A program made the position numbers and the translations under genes. A stretch of DNA of 64,000 nucleotides from Hydractinia symbiolongicarpus (lineage: Eukaryota; Cnidaria; Hydrozoa; Anthoathecata; Hydractiniidae). Position 1 is the stretch's first letter, and each line of letters opens with the position of its first letter. Shown here piece after piece: positions 49,101 through 62,200 of this stretch. Where the stretch lies: the NCBI RefSeq assembly GCF_029227915.1, contig NC_079877.1:5396001-5460000 (forward strand). Reading direction: 5' to 3'. The notes below the pieces were generated by a model. It was not told the DNA's origin and searched no databases. It saw only the letters and a list, made by a program, of their open reading frames with translations.

Positions 49101-52100
49101 TTTCACCACTAAAACGCATGAGACTTGTAGTTTTCAAAAATGTTTTCATTTTTGATGAGACGCTGAATAAAAGAAGTTTAATCGCCGGCAAACGAAAACC
49201 TGCGATTTTCCGTAAATCCCGGACTCGGCCCGTATAGTCAAAAGTATACAAAGAGAGTACCCAGGGTGTAAACTCACTTCCCGAACGATTTTTGAAATTA
49301 TTTTTTCACCACTAAAACGCATGAGACTTGTAGTTTTCAAAAATGTTTTCATTTTTGATGAGACGCTGAATAAAAGAAGTTTAATCGCCTGCAAACGAAA
49401 ACTTGCGATTTCCCGTAAATCCCGGACTCGGCCCGTATAGTCAAACGTATACAAAGAAAGTACCCAGGGAGTAAACTCATTTCCCAAACGAGTTTTTAAA
49501 TTATTATTTCACCACTAAAACGCATGAGACTTGTAGTTTTTAAAAATGTTTTCATTTTTGATGAGACGCGGAATAAAAGAAGTTTAATCGCCGGCAAACG
49601 AAAACTTGCGATTTCCCGTAAATCCCGGACTCGGCCCGTATAGTCAAAAGTAAACAAAGAAAGTACCCAGTGAGTAAACTCATTTCCCTAACGAATTTTT
49701 AAATTATTTTTTCACCACTAAAACGCATGAGACTTGTAGTTTTCAAAAATGTTTTCATTTTTGATGAGACGCTGAATAAAAGAAGTTTAATCGCCGGCAA
49801 ACGAAAACCTGCGATTTTCCGTAAATCCCGGACTCGTCCCGTATAGTCAAAAGTATACAAAGAGAGTACCCAGGGTGTAAACTCACTTCCCGAACGATTT
49901 TTTAAATTATTTTTTCACCACTAAAACGCATGAAACTTGTAGTTTTCAAAAATGTTTTCATTTTTGATGAGACGCTGAATAAAAGAAGTTTATTCGCCTG
50001 CAAACTAAAACTTGCGATTTCCCGTAAATCCCGGACTCGGCCCGTATAGTCAAAAGTATACAAAGAAAGTACCCAGGGAGTAAACTCATTTCCCAAACGA
50101 ATTTTTAATTATTATTTCACCACTAAAGCCCATGAGACTTGTAGTTTTTAAAAATGTTTTCATTTTTGATGAGACGCTTATTGAAAGTGGTTTAATCGCC
50201 GGCAAACGAAAACCCGCGATTTCCTGTAAATCCCGGGCTTGGCCCGTATAGTCGAATGTATATAAAGAAAGTACCCTGTGAGTAAACTCATTTCCAAAAC
50301 GATTTTTTAAATTATCTTTTCACCACTAAAACGCTTGAGACTTGTAATTTTCAAAAATGTTTTAATTTTTGATGAGACGCTAAATAAAAGAAGTTTAATC
50401 GCCGGCAAACGAAAACCCGCCATTTCCCGTAAACCCCGGACTCGGCCCGCATAGTCAAAAGTATACAAAGAAATTACCCAGGGTGTAAACTCATTTCCCG
50501 AACGATTTTTTAAATTATTTTATTCACTACTAAAACGCATGAGATTTGTAGTTTTCAAAAATGTTTTCATTTTTGATGAGACGCTGAATAAAAGAAGTTT
50601 AATCGCCGGCAAACGAAAACCTGCGATTTCCCGTAAATCCCGTACTCGGCCCGTGTAGTCAAAAGTATACAAAGAAGGTACCCAGGGAGTAAACTCATTT
50701 CCCAAACGATTTTTTAAATTATTATTTCACCACTAAAGCCCATGAGACTTGTAGTTTTTAAAAATGTTTTCATTTTTGATGAGACGCTGAATAAAAGAAG
50801 TTTATTCGCCGGCAAACGAAAACCCGCAATTTTCCGTAAATCCCGGGCTCGGCCCGTATAGTCAAAAGTATACAAGGAAAGTACCCAGTGAGTAAACTCA
50901 TTTCCCTAACGAATTTTTAAATTATTTTTTCACCACTAAAACGCATGAGACTTGTAGTTTTCAAAAATGTTTTCATTTTTGATGAGACGCTGAATAAAAG
51001 AAGTTTAATCGCCGGCAAACGAAAACCTGCGATTTTCCGTAAATCCCGGACTCGGCCCGTATAGTCAAAAGTATACAAAGAAAGTACCCAGGGAGTAAAC
51101 TCATTTCCCAAACGAGTTTTTAAATTATTATTTCACCACTAAAACGCATGAGACTTGTAGTTTTTAAAAATGTTTTCATTTTTGATGAGACGCGGAATAA
51201 AAGAAGTTTAATCGCCGGCAAACGAAAACTTGCGATTTCCCGTAAATCCCGGACTCGGCCCGTATAGTCAAAAGTAAACAAAGAAAGTACCCAGTGAGTA
51301 AACTCATTTCCCTAACGAATTTTTAAATTATTTTTTCACCACTAAAACGCATGAGACTTGTAGTTTTCAAAAATGTTTTCATTTTTGATGAGACGCTGAA
51401 TAAAAGAAGTTTAATCGCCGGCAAACGAAAACCTGCGATTTTCCGTAAATCCCGGACTCGTCCCGTATAGTCAAAAGTATACAAAGAGAGTACCCAGGGT
51501 GTAAACTCACTTCCCGAACGATTTTTTAAATTATTTTTTCACCACTAAAACGCATGAAACTTGTAGTTTTCAAAAATGTTTTCATTTTTGATGAGACGCT
51601 GAATAAAAGAAGTTTATTCGCCTGCAAACGAAAACTTGCGATTTCCCGTAAATCCCGGACTCGGCCCGTATAGTCAAAAGTATACAAAGAAAGTACCCAG
51701 GGAGTAAACTCATTTCCCAAACGAATTTTTAATTATTATTTCACCACTAAAGCCCATGAGACTTGTAGTTTTTAAAAATGTTTTCATTTTTGATGAGACG
51801 CTTATTGAAAGTGGTTTAATCGCCGGCAAACGAAAACCCGCGATTTCCTGTAAATCCCGGGCTTGGCCCGTATAGTCGAATGTATATAAAGAAAGTACCC
51901 TGTGAGTAAACTCATTTCCAAAACGATTTTTTAAATTATCTTTTCACCACTAAAACGCTTGAGACTTGTAATTTTCAAAAATGTTTTAATTTTTGATGAG
52001 ACGCTAAATAAAAGAAGTTTAATCGCCGGCAAACGAAAACCCGCCATTTCCCGTAAACCCCGGACTCGGCCCGCATAGTCAAAAGTATACAAAGAAATTA

Positions 52101-53960
52101 CCCAGGGTGTAAACTCATTTCCCGAACGATTTTTTAAATTATTTTATTCACTACTAAAACGCATGAGATTTGTAGTTTTCAAAAATGTTTTCATTTTTGA
52201 TGAGACGCTGAATAAAAGAAGTTTAATCGCCGGCAAACGAAAACCTGCGAATTCCCGTAAATCCCGTACTCGGCCCGTGTAGTCAAAAGTATACAAAGAA
52301 GGTACCCAGGGAGTAAACTCATTTCCCAAACGATTTTTTAAATTATTATTTCACCACTAGAGCCCATGAGACTTGTAGTTTTTAAAAATGTTTTCATTTT
52401 TGATGAGACGCTGAATAAAAGAAGTTTATTCGCCGGCAAACGAAAACCCGCAATTTTCCGTAAATCCCGGGCTCGGCCCGTATAGTCAAAAGTATACAAG
52501 GAAAGTACCCAGTGAGTAAACTCATTTCCCTAACGAATTTTTAAATTATTTTTTCACCACTAAAACGCATGAGACTTGTAGTTTTCAAAAATGTTTTCAT
52601 TTTTGATGAGACGCTGAATAAAAGAAGTTTAATCGCCGGCAAACGAAAACCTGCAATTTTCCGTAAATCCCGGACTCGTCCCGTATAGTCAAAAGTATAC
52701 AAAGAGAGTACCCAGGGTGTAAACTCACTTCCCGAACGATTTTTTAAATTATTTTTTCACCACTAAAACGCATGAGACTTGTAGTTTTCAAAAATGTTTT
52801 CATTTTTGATGAGACGCTGAATAAAAGAAGTTTAATCGCCTGCAAACGAAAACTTGCGATTTCCCGTAAATCCCGGACTCAGCCCGTATAGTCAAAAGTA
52901 TACAAAGAAAGTACCCAGGGAGTAAACTCATTTCCCAAACGAGTTTTTAAATTATTATTTCACCACTAAAACGCATGAGACTTGTAGTTTTCAAAAATGT
53001 TTTCATTTCTGATGAGACGCGGAATAAAAGAAGTTTATTCGCCGGCAAACGAAAACCCGCAATTTTCCGTAAATCCCGGGCTCGGCCCGTATAGTCAAAA
53101 GTATACAAGGAAAGTACCCAGTGAGTAAACTCATTTCCCTAACGAATTTTTAAATTATTTTTTCACCACTAAAACGCATGAGACTTGTAGTTTTCAAAAA
53201 TGTTTTCATTTTTGATGAGACGCTGAATAAAAGAAGTTTAATCGCCGGCAAACGAAAACCTGCGATTTTCCGTAAATCCCGGACTCGGCCCGTATAGTCA
53301 AAAGTATACAAAGAGAGTACCCAGGGTGTAAACTCACTTCCCGAACGATTTTTGAAATTATTTTTTCACCACTAAAACGCATGAGACTTGTAGTTTTCAA
53401 AAATGTTTTCATTTTTGATGAGACGCTGAATAAAAGAAGTTTAATCGCCTGCAAACGAAAACTTGCGATTTCCCGTAAATCCCGGACTCGGCCCGTATAG
53501 TCAAACGTATACAAAGAAAGTACCCAGGGAGTAAACTCATTTCCCAAACGAGTTTTTAAATTATTATTTCACCACTAAAACGCATGAGACTTGTAGTTTT
53601 TAAAAATGTTTTCATTTTTGATGAGACGCGGAATAAAAGAAGTTTAATCGCCGGCAAACGAAAACTTGCGATTTCCCGTAAATCCCGGACTCGGCCCGTA
53701 TAGTCAAAAGTAAACAAAGAAAGTACCCAGTGAGTAAACTCATTTCCCTAACGAATTTTTAAATTATTTTTTCACCACTAAAACGCATGAGACTTGTAGT
53801 TTTCAAAAATGTTTTCATTTTTGATGAGACGCTGAATAAAAGAAGTTTAATCGCCGGCAAACGAAAACCTGCGATTTTCCGTAAATCCCGGACTCGTCCC
53901 GTATAGTCAAAAGTATACAAAGAGAGTACCCAGGGTGTAAACTCACTTCCCGAACGATTT
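48080..53960. repeat. Interleaved 20-mer (4,060 bp) and 8-mer (1,624 bp) relations
   Basis: ~48,084-49,900 recurs at ~52,144-53,960 (4,060 bp), including the unit with tttttgaaattattt, which removes a minus-strand stop and joins two frames into 113 codons (49,146-49,487 and 53,206-53,547). Between them ~49,460-51,090 recurs at ~51,090-52,560 (1,624 bp), shown by gtaaacaaag, gcttattgaaagtgg, gaaattacccag and cgtgtagtcaaaag in the later pair. A large duplication with an inner 8-mer duplication explains both offsets. Confidence 0.8.
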
Positions 53961-53961
53961 T

Positions 53962-56900
53962 TTAAATTATTTTTTCACCACTAAAACGCATGAAACTTGT
54001 AGTTTTCAAAAATGTTTTCATTTTTGATGAGACGCTGAATAAAAGAAGTTTATTCGCCTGCAAACGAAAACTTGCGATTTCCCGTAAATCCCGGACTCGG
54101 CCCGTATAGTCAAAAGTATACAAAGAAAGTACCCAGGGAGTAAACTCATTTCCCAAACGAATTTTTAATTATTATTTCACCACTAAAGCCCATGAGACTT
54201 GTAGTTTTTAAAAATGTTTTCATTTTTGATGAGACGCGGAATAAAAGAAGTTTAATCGCCGGCAAACGAAAACCCGCGATTTCCCGTAAATCCCGGACTC
54301 GGCCCGTATAGTCAAAAGTATACAAGGAAAGTACCCAGTGAGTAAACTCATTTCCCGAACGAATTTTTAAATTATTTTTTCACCACTAAAACGCATGAGA
54401 CTTGTAGTTTTCAGAAATGTTTTCATTTTTGATGAGACGCTTAATGAAAGTGGTTTAATCGCCGGCAAACGAAAACCCGCGATTTCCTGTAAATCCCGGG
54501 CTTGGCCCGTATAGTCGAATGTATATAAAGAAAGTACCCTGTTAGTAAACTCATTTCCAATACGATTTTTTAAATTATCTTTTCACCACTAAAACGCTTG
54601 AGACTTGTAATTTTCAAAAATGTTTTCATTTTTGATGAGACGCTAAATAAAAGAAGTTCAATCGCCGGCAAACGAAAACCCGCCATTTCCCGTAAACCCC
54701 GGACTCGGCCCGCATAGTCAAAAGTATACAAAGAAAGTACCCAGGGTGTAAACTCATTTCCCGAACGATTTTTTAAATTATTTTATTCACCACTAAAGCC
54801 CATGAGACTTGTAGTATTTAAAAATATTTTCATTTTTGATGAGACGCTGAATAAAAGAAGTTTAATCGCCGGCAAACGAAAACCCGCGACTTCCCGTAAA
54901 TCCCGGACTCGATCCGTATAGTCAAAAGTATACAAAGAAAGTACCCAGGGAGTAAACTCATTTCCCGAACGATTTTTTAAATTATTTTTTCACCACTAAA
55001 ACGCATGAGACTTGTAGTTTTTAAAAATGTTTTCATTTTTGATGAGACGCTGAATAAAAGAAGTTTAATTGCCGGCAAACGAAAACCCGCGATTTCCCGT
55101 AAATCCCGGACTCGGCCCGTATAGTTAAAAGTATACAAGGAAAGTACCCAGTGAGTAAACTCATTTCCCGAACGAATTTTTAAATTATTTTTTCACCACT
55201 AAAACGTATGAGACTTGTAGTTTTTAAAAATGTTTTCATTTTTGATGAGACGCTGAATAAAAGAAGTTTATTCGCCTGCAAACGAAAACTTGCGATTTCC
55301 CGTAAATCCCGGACTCGGCCCGTATAGTCAAAATTATACAAAGAAAGTACCCAGGGAGTAAACTCATTTCCCAAACGAATTTTTAATTATTATTTCACCA
55401 CTAAAGCCCATGAGACTTGTAGCTTTTAAAAATGTTTTCATTTTTGATGAGACGCGGAATAAAAGAAGTTTAATCGCCGGCAAACGAAAACCCGCGATTT
55501 CCCGTAAATCCCGGACTCGGCCCGTATAGTCAAAAGTATACAAGGAAAGTACCCAGTGAGTAAACTCATTTCCCGAACGAATTTTTAAATTATTTTTTCA
55601 CCACTAAAACGCATGAGACTTGTAGTTTTCAGAAATGTTTTCATTTTTGATGAGACGCTGAATAAAAGAAGTTTAATCGCCTGCAAACGAAAACTTGCGA
55701 TTTCCCGTAAATCCCGGACTCGGCCCGTATAGTCAAAAGTATACAAAGAAAAAACCCAGGGAGTAAACTCATTTCCCAAACGAATTTTTAATTATTATTT
55801 CACCACTAAAGCCCATGAGACTTGTAGTTTTTAAAAATGTTTTCATTTTTGATGAGACGCGGAATAAAAGAAGTTTAATCGCCGGCAAACGAAAACCGGC
55901 GATTTCCCGTAAATCCCGGACTCGGCCCGTATAGTCAAAAGTATACAAGGAAAGTACCCAGTGAGTAAACTCATTTCCCGAACGAATTTTTAAATTATTT
56001 TTTCACCACTAAAACGCATGAGACTTGTAGTTTTCAGAAATGTTTTCATTTTTGATGAGACGCTTAATGAAAGTGGTTTAATCGCCGGCAAACGAAAACC
56101 CGCGATTTCCTGTAAATCCCGGGCTTGGCCCGTATAGTCGAATGTATATAAAGAAAGTACCCTGTGAGTAAACTCATTTCCAATACGATTTTTTAAATTA
56201 TCTTTTCACCACTAAAACGCTTGAGACTTGTAATTTTCAAAAATGTTTTCATTTTTGATGAGACGCTAAATAAAAGAAGTTTAATCGCCGGCAAACGAAA
56301 ACCCGCCATTTCCCGTAAACCCCGGACTCGGCCCGCATAGTCAAAAGTATACAAAGAAAGTACCCAGGGTGTAAACTCATTTCCCGAACGATTTTTTAAA
56401 TTATTTTATTCACCACTAAAGCCCATGAGACTTGTAGTATTTAAAAATATTTTCATTTTTGATGAGACGCTGAATAAAAGAAGTTTAATCGCCGGCAAAC
56501 GAAAACCCGCGACTTCCCGTAAATCCCGGACTCGATCCGTATAGTCAAAAGTATACAAAGAAAGTACCCAGGGAGTAAACTCATTTCCCGAACGATTTTT
56601 TAAATTATTTTTTCACCACTAAAACGCATGAAACTTGTAGTTTTCAAAAATGTTTTCATTTTTGATGAGACGCTGAATAAAAGAAGTTTATTCGCCTGCA
56701 AACGAAAACTTGCGATTTCCCGTAAATCCCGGACTCGGCCCGTATAGTCAAAAGTATACAAAGAAAGTACCCAGGGAGTAAACTCATTTCCCAAACGAAT
56801 TTTTAATTATTATTTCACCACTAAAGCCCATGAGACTTGTAGTTTTTAAAAATGTTTTCATTTTTGATGAGACGCGGAATAAAAGAAGTTTAATCGCCGG

Positions 56901-59237
56901 CAAACGAAAACCCGCGATTTCCCGTAAATCCCGGACTCGGCCCGTATAGTCAAAAGTATACAAGGAAAGTACCCAGTGAGTAAACTCATTTCCCGAACGA
57001 ATTTTTAAATTATTTTTTCACCACTAAAACGCATGAGACTTGTAGTTTTCAGAAATGTTTTCATTTTTGATGAGACGCTTAATGAAAGTGGTTTAATCGC
57101 CGGCAAACGAAAACCCGCGATTTCCTGTAAATCCCGGGCTTGGCCCGTATAGTCGAATGTATATAAAGAAAGTACCCTGTTAGTAAACTCATTTCCAATA
57201 CGATTTTTTAAATTATCTTTTCACCACTAAAACGCTTGAGACTTGTAATTTTCAAAAATGTTTTCATTTTTGATGAGACGCTAAATAAAAGAAGTTCAAT
57301 CGCCGGCAAACGAAAACCCGCCATTTCCCGTAAACCCCGGACTCGGCCCGCATAGTCAAAAGTATACAAAGAAAGTACCCAGGGTGTAAACTCATTTCCC
57401 GAACGATTTTTTAAATTATTTTATTCACCACTAAAGCCCATGAGACTTGTAGTATTTAAAAATATTTTCATTTTTGATGAGACGCTGAATAAAAGAAGTT
57501 TAATCGCCGGCAAACGAAAACCCGCGACTTCCCGTAAATCCCGGACTCGATCCGTATAGTCAAAAGTATACAAAGAAAGTACCCAGGGAGTAAACTCATT
57601 TCCCGAACGATTTTTTAAATTATTTTTTCACCACTAAAACGCATGAGACTTGTAGTTTTTAAAAATGTTTTCATTTTTGATGAGACGCTGAATAAAAGAA
57701 GTTTAATTGCCGGCAAACGAAAACCCGCGATTTCCCGTAAATCCCGGACTCGGCCCGTATAGTTAAAAGTATACAAGGAAAGTACCCAGTGAGTAAACTC
57801 ATTTCCCGAACGAATTTTTAAATTATTTTTTCACCACTAAAACGTATGAGACTTGTAGTTTTTAAAAATGTTTTCATTTTTGATGAGACGCTGAATAAAA
57901 GAAGTTTATTCGCCTGCAAACGAAAACTTGCGATTTCCCGTAAATCCCGGACTCGGCCCGTATAGTCAAAATTATACAAAGAAAGTACCCAGGGAGTAAA
58001 CTCATTTCCCAAACGAATTTTTAATTATTATTTCACCACTAAAGCCCATGAGACTTGTAGCTTTTAAAAATGTTTTCATTTTTGATGAGACGCGGAATAA
58101 AAGAAGTTTAATCGCCGGCAAACGAAAACCCGCGATTTCCCGTAAATCCCGGACTCGGCCCGTATAGTCAAAAGTATACAAGGAAAGTACCCAGTGAGTA
58201 AACTCATTTCCCGAACGAATTTTTAAATTATTTTTTCACCACTAAAACGCATGAGACTTGTAGTTTTCAGAAATGTTTTCATTTTTGATGAGACGCTGAA
58301 TAAAAGAAGTTTAATCGCCTGCAAACGAAAACTTGCGATTTCCCGTAAATCCCGGACTCGGCCCGTATAGTCAAAAGTATACAAAGAAAAAACCCAGGGA
58401 GTAAACTCATTTCCCAAACGAATTTTTAATTATTATTTCACCACTAAAGCCCATGAGACTTGTAGTTTTTAAAAATGTTTTCATTTTTGATGAGACGCGG
58501 AATAAAAGAAGTTTAATCGCCGGCAAACGAAAACCGGCGATTTCCCGTAAATCCCGGACTCGGCCCGTATAGTCAAAAGTATACAAGGAAAGTACCCAGT
58601 GAGTAAACTCATTTCCCGAACGAATTTTTAAATTATTTTTTCACCACTAAAACGCATGAGACTTGTAGTTTTCAGAAATGTTTTCATTTTTGATGAGACG
58701 CTTAATGAAAGTGGTTTAATCGCCGGCAAACGAAAACCCGCGATTTCCTGTAAATCCCGGGCTTGGCCCGTATAGTCGAATGTATATAAAGAAAGTACCC
58801 TGTGAGTAAACTCATTTCCAATACGATTTTTTAAATTATCTTTTCACCACTAAAACGCTTGAGACTTGTAATTTTCAAAAATGTTTTCATTTTTGATGAG
58901 ACGCTAAATAAAAGAAGTTTAATCGCCGGCAAACGAAAACCCGCCATTTCCCGTAAACCCCGGACTCGGCCCGCATAGTCAAAAGTATACAAAGAAAGTA
59001 CCCAGGGTGTAAACTCATTTCCCGAACGATTTTTTAAATTATTTTATTCACCACTAAAGCCCATGAGACTTGTAGTATTTAAAAATATTTTCATTTTTGA
59101 TGAGACGCTGAATAAAAGAAGTTTAATCGCCGGCAAACGAAAACCCGCGACTTCCCGTAAATCCCGGACTCGATCCGTATAGTCAAAAGTATACAAAGAA
59201 AGTACCCAGGGAGTAAACTCATTTCCCGAACGATTTT
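53962..59237. repeat. 13-mer HOR, 2,638 bp, two tandem copies
   Basis: 53,962-56,599 is repeated at 56,600-59,237. Shared variants: accctgttagtaaac, aagaagttcaatcgcc, ctcgatccgtatag, cccgcgacttcccg, gtcaaaattatacaaag, gtagcttttaaaaatg, gaaaaaacccaggg and aaaaccggcgatttcc. Monomer units with cgaatttttaattattatttc are a base or two short of 203 bp and give the 202.9 bp average. Confidence 0.87.
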
Positions 59238-62200
59238 TTAAATTATTTTTTCACCACTAAAACGCATGAGACTTGCAGTTTCTAAAAATGTTTTCATTTT
59301 TGATGAGACGCTGAATAAAAGAAGTTTATTGGCCTGCAAACGAAAACTTGCGATTTCCCGTAAATCCCGGACTCGGCCCGTATAGTCAAAAGTATACAAA
59401 GAAAGTACCCAGGGAGTAAACTCATTTCCCAATCGAATTTTTAATTATTATTTCACCACTAAAGCCCATGAGACTTGTAGTTTTTAAAAATGTTTTCATT
59501 TTTGATGAGATGCTGAATAAAAGAAGTTTATTCGCCTGCAAACGAAAACTTGCGATTTCCCGTAAATCCCGGACTCGGCCCGTATAGTCAAAATTATACA
59601 AAGAAAGTACCCAGGGAGTAAACTCATTTCCCAAACGAATTTTTAATTATTATTTCACCACTAAAGCCCATGAGACTTGTAGTTTTTAAAAATGTTTTCA
59701 TTTTTGATGAGACGCGGAATAAAAGAAGTTTAATCGCCGGCAAACGAAAACCCGCGATTTCCCGTAAATCCCGGACTCGGCCCGTATAGTCAAAAGTATA
59801 CAAGGAAAGTACCCAGTGAGTAAACTCATTTCCCGAACGAATTTTTAAATTATTTTTTCACCACTAAAACGCATGAGACTTGTAGTTTTTAGAAATGTTT
59901 TCATTTTTGATGAGACGCTGAATAAAAGAAGTTTAATCGCCTGCAAACGAAAACTTGCGATTTCCCGTAAATCCCGGACTCGGCCCGTATAGTCAAAAGT
60001 ATACAAAGAAAAAACCCAGGGAGTAAACTCATTTCCCAAACGAATTTTTAATTATTATTTCACCACTAAAGCCCATGAGACTTGTAGTTTTTAAAAATGT
60101 TTTCATTTTTGATGAGACGCGGAATAAAAGAAGTTTAATCGCCGGCAAACGAAAACCCGCGATTTCCCGTAAATCCCGGACTCGGCCCGTATAGTCAAAA
60201 GTATACAAGGAAAGTACCCAGTGAGTAAACTCATTTCCCGAACGAATTTTTAAATTATTTTTTCACCACTAAAACGCATGAGACTTGTAGTTTTCAGAAA
60301 TGTTTTCATTTTTGATGAGACGCTTAATGAAAGTGGTTTAATCGCCGGCAAACGAAAACCCGCGATTTCCTGTAAATCCCGGGCTTGGCCCGTATAGTCG
60401 AATGTATATAAAGAAAGTACCCTGTGAGTAAACTCATTTCCAATACGATTTTTTAAATTATCTTTTCACCACTAAAACGCTTGAGACTTGTAATTTTCAA
60501 AAATGTTTTCATTTTTGATGAGACGCTAAATAAAAGAAGTTTAATCGCCGGCAAACGAAAACCCGCCATTTCCCGTAAACCCCGGACTCGGCCCGCATAG
60601 TCAAAAGTATACAAAGAAAGTACCCAGGGTGTAAACTCATTTCCCGAACGATTTTTTAAATTATTTTATTCACCACTAAAGCCCATGAGACTTGTAGTAT
60701 TTAAAAATATTTTCATTTTTGATGAGACGCTGAATAAAAGAAGTTTAATCGCCGGAAAACGAAAACCCGCGACTTCCCGTAAATCCCGGACTCGATCCGT
60801 ATAGTCGAAAGTATACAAAGAAAGTACCCAGGGTGTAAACTCATTTCCCGAACGATTTTTTAAATTATTTTATTCACCACTAAAGCCCATGAGACTTGTA
60901 GTATTTAAAAATATTTTCATTTTTGATGAGACGCTGAATAAAAGAAGTTTAATCGCCGGCAAACGAAAACCCGCGACTTCCCGTAAATCCCGGACTCGAT
61001 CCGTATAGACGAAAGTATACAAAGAAAGTACCCAGGGAGTAAACTCATTTCCCGAACGATTTTTTAAATTATTTTTTCACCACTAAAACGCATGAGACTT
61101 GCAGTTTCTAAAAATGTTTTCATTTTTGATGAGACGCTGAATAAAAGAAGTTTATTGGCCTGCAAACGAAAACTTGCGATTTCCCGTAAATCCCGGACTC
61201 GGCCCGTACAGTCAAAAGTATACAAAGAAAGTACCCAGGGAGTAAACTCATTTCCCAATCGAATTTTTAATTATTATTTCACCACTAAAGCCCATGAGAC
61301 TTGTAGTTTTTAAAAATGTTTTCATTTTTGATGAGATGCTGAATAAAAGAAGTTTATTCGCCTGCAAACGAAAACTTGCGATTTCCCGTAAATCCCGGAC
61401 TCGGCCCGTATAGTCAAAATTATACAAAGAAAGTACCCAGGGAGTAAACTCATTTCCCAAACGAATTTTTAATTATTATTTCACCACTAAAGCCCATGAG
61501 ACTTGTAGTTTTTAAAAATGTTTTCATTTTTGATGAGACGCGGAATAAAAGAAGTTTAATCGCCGGCAAACGAAAACCCGCGATTTCCCGTAAATCCCGG
61601 ACTCGGCCCGTATAGTCAAAAGTATACAAGGAAAGTACCCAGTGAGTTAACTCATTTCCCGAACGAATTTTTAAATTATTTTTTCACCACTAAAACGCAT
61701 GAGACTTGTAGTTTTCAGAAATGTTTTCATTTTTGATGAGACGCTGAATAAAAGAAGTTTAATCGCCTGCAAACGAAAACTTGCGATTTCCCGTAAATCC
61801 CGGACTCGGCCCGTATAGTCAAAAGTATACAAAGAAAAAACCCAGGGAGTAAACTCATTTCCCAAACGAATTTTTAATTATTATTTCACCACTAAAGCCC
61901 ATGAGACTTGTAGTTTTTAAAAATGTTTTCATTTTTGATGAGACGCGGAATAAAAGAAGTTTAATCGCCGGCAAACGAAAACCCGCGATTTCCCGTAAAT
62001 CCCGGACTCGGCCCGTATAGTCAAAAGTATACAAGGAAAGTACCCAGGGAGTAAACTCATTTCCCAATCGAATTTTTAATTATTATTTCACCACTAAAGC
62101 CCATGAGACTTGTAGTTTTTAAAAATGTTTTCATTTTTGATGAGACGCGGAATAAAAGAAGTTTAATCGCCGGCAAACGAAAACCCGCGATTTCCCGTAA

